DNA from: Rotaria sp. Silwood1
Taxonomy: Eukaryota > Rotifera > Eurotatoria > Philodinida > Philodinidae
Assembly: GCA_905250075.1 (NCBI GenBank)
Contig: CAJNOP010000345.1
Coordinates: forward strand, 80,199 to 144,198
Reading direction: 5' to 3'
DNA: 64,000 bases
Shown: positions 62,022 to 64,000 of the stretch, piece after piece
Layout: each line of letters starts with the position of its first letter
How positions within the stretch are numbered: the first letter of the stretch is position 1
Translations under genes and position numbers: made by a program
Notes under the pieces: generated by a model
The model's database searches: none
The model's input: the letters and a program-made list of their open reading frames with translations, nothing else
Told to the model about the DNA's origin: nothing

Positions 62022-62834
62022 GGTACAGAATCGATTAACATGTTGCATTTTTTTTCTTCCGCATCAACGAAATCGAAAACTAGGAGTGAAGAGAAATAGG
62101 CACAGATCAAAAAGTTTTTATACTATTTTTTGTTCCATGCATTATCGATGAGTAAACGTTGCAATGAAATGCTTCCCATAAGACAATTAAGAATGACGTC
62201 AATGAACGTGTTGCGTGATAATAATAAATCAATCTCGTCCGATCATGACCAACGTTAGTTTTCTCCCACTGCGGATGCAGCTGTCATCGATGTGTAATGA
62301 TCACCATGGGAAATATCTCATGTAAGAACAAGCAAAAAACAAGGTGAAGAAAGATGAATTACGCATACAATAAGATTGGGTATAGAGGAGCCGTCTCCCT
62401 GCCACTAGTAACGATATTAAGTGAATTTTTCTGATCTGCTTATTTTTCTATTGTACCACTAAGTTATTGAAAACGATAAGCGATACAGCATATGAACATC
62501 TGGAATAGATAAATACACTTGATATCGTTACTTTTGACAGAGAGGGTTCTTTTATATTGGGTCTAAATCTACATGACAACTGCATGAGTAGTGGGAGAAA
62601 ACTAATTTTGGCTATGATCGGGCGAGATTAATTTATTGTTATCACGCAACGCATTCATTTACGTCACTCTTAATTATCTTATGGAAAGCATTTTCTTTCA
62701 AACTTTACTAATCGATAATAAGTACAGCAAACAATATAACAAAAATTACTGATCTCTGCCTGTTTAGTTATCTTCACTTCTAGTTTTCGATTTCGTTGAT
62801 ATACAAAAGAATGCAACATGTTGATCGATTCTGA
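62022..62834. mobile_element. Foldback element with about 265-base inverted arms
   Basis: Left arm 62022-62290 and right arm about 62568-62834 are reverse complements with moderate divergence, around a loop of about 280 bases. Check blocks: cagaatcgat then aacatgttgcatt at the left end against their complement at 62806-62832; atcaacgaaatcgaaaacta against its complement near 62783; ttagttttctcccact against its complement near 62592. The largest inverted structure in the window. Non-coding loop. No target duplication could be fixed. Confidence 0.82.
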
Positions 62835-64000
62835 ACTTGCTTTTTTCTCAGGAGCTTCTGACCTTTTCAGTGTTTCTATTGTTCACATTTTCATTGATCG
62901 TTCTAGTTTGCAACTTATTCTATGTAAGTCGCTCTTGTGGAATTATTGTCAATGTAAGTTTTTACTAGCTATTACAATGTTTATCTTCGTTGGTTTTTTA
63001 TTATTATCGATAATAAAGAAGTGATATAGGACAAGATCTATCATCCCAACTATCTGCATATTATTCTCTTCCAAATATTCTTGTCTTGTCCATCTGATTG
63101 ACTCTTTATCTATCGATAGAAATGGATGTCGATTGATATATTGAAAAACAAGGTCATTATTTTTTTTTGTGCTGATTCTTATGTTTTTGTTGTATGGATG
63201 CGAATGTAGACATGAAATAAGAAACAACTGCAATTTCATGATCAATAAATTTACTTGATCATCCAGCAAGTACAATAATTCATATGAACAAGGACTAAAG
63301 TGTTTCTCTGCTAAATATGATAAAAGAGCTTATTACCAATATAAATTTGTTAAAAATTCGAATCGGCTCAATGAATGGCATATCATTGAAAACAACAGGT
63401 CTTATTTCTTGAATTTATTAATTAGTATATTTATGTTCAAATGTTTTCAGTTAACAAATTCCATATTTATTTTCTTTTTATAGAAAAAAAACTATTCTGT
63501 TTTCAAAATTTTATATAAATACGATCATTTCAAATAAAATAACAATTATTTTTCTTGATTATATTCTTCTTAAAGAGACTTGTTCGTGTGGACTTTATGT
63601 GATTATTATTTAGAAAAAATGGTAAAACACACAGCATCATCAATATTATAGAGTGCGCTTGAGACAGAGACCTCATTGAACCGAATTCTATTGATTCTAG
63701 TTCGATTAGGTTGGTCTCTTTTTCTTCAAACCAGAGCAGGCTTATTCAATTCGTTTCCGATCTCTGAAGTACAACCATCGATCAAATGTAGTTTCATGAT
63801 TGTCCCAAAGCATCACAATCGTTCAAAAACCATGATAGCCCAATCAATTATTTTTGATATTCGTTAGTCTACATTTGCTTGCTTTTCAAACATTAGTTTA
63901 GGTTCGGTTCAGCTCGACATTGTGTTTCAGGAAGTGTTGGAAGTTCGGTTCGAGATAGACCATAATGATTAGTACATATACAAAAGCTTTTTCTTGGTAT
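62835..64000. other. Window end, no gene supported
   Basis: AT-rich. A minus-strand frame at about 63275-62949 has mildly coding composition (DKESIRWTRQEYLEENNMQI) but no recognised family or splice structure. Nothing else could be supported. Confidence 0.4.

Noticed and set aside
62949-63275. 108-residue minus-strand frame
   Set aside because: Mildly coding composition but no motif, no splice sites in register and no neighbour context; left as unsupported.

Overview
The window reads as animal nuclear DNA from a bdelloid rotifer (inference). It is very AT-rich, and most genes are split by introns of about 50-70 bases with GT..AG ends. Coding exons in the left half end almost every codon in A or T. 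Ordinary animal genes sit beside genes of families mostly known from bacteria and fungi. The right third carries G-rich GGTGTGGGT-type motifs like the TGTGGG telomere repeat reported for bdelloids. No rRNA, tRNA or CRISPR array was seen.

Left part (about 4-34 kb) is a gene-dense core. In order it holds: an intronless protein of three tandem UBC (E2) domains; an unrecognised basic protein; a FASTKD-like mitochondrial RNA-binding protein ending in a RAP domain; an Asn/Gln-rich unknown; methionine sulfoxide reductase B; the COMPASS subunit RBBP5; cysteine dioxygenase; the katanin p60 AAA ATPase; a 1301-residue protein with a predicted signal peptide and six copies of a VGWxYRYR motif; and a small membrane protein. 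Exon chains were built by hand. For all but the FASTKD gene, splice phases close exactly in the frame that also preserves the homology or the coding signal; one FASTKD junction is ambiguous.

Middle part (about 35-45 kb) has kynurenine 3-monooxygenase in nine exons, a broken GH92 alpha-mannosidase (three in-frame stops, one large internal deletion, one frameshift), an unidentified decayed coding stretch, and an intact CPBP-type intramembrane protease.

Right part (about 45-64 kb) is gene-poor and repeat-rich, like a subtelomere. It has several large foldback palindromes, short tandem arrays, a family of elements built from GTTTCGTA/TACGAAAC units, and inverted pairs of telomere-like motifs. 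One clear gene stands in it: an intronless, much more GC-rich hydroxypyruvate-isomerase-like TIM-barrel enzyme of bacterial type, a strong candidate for horizontal transfer.

Three DNA transposons could be delimited to the base: a decayed piggyBac of about 1 kb between TTAA sites inside a FASTKD intron, a 185-bp hAT-type MITE with a perfect 8-bp target duplication, and a 521-bp acccgg-rich element with another perfect 8-bp duplication. Best candidates for something new are the VGWxYRYR repeat protein and the triple-UBC protein.
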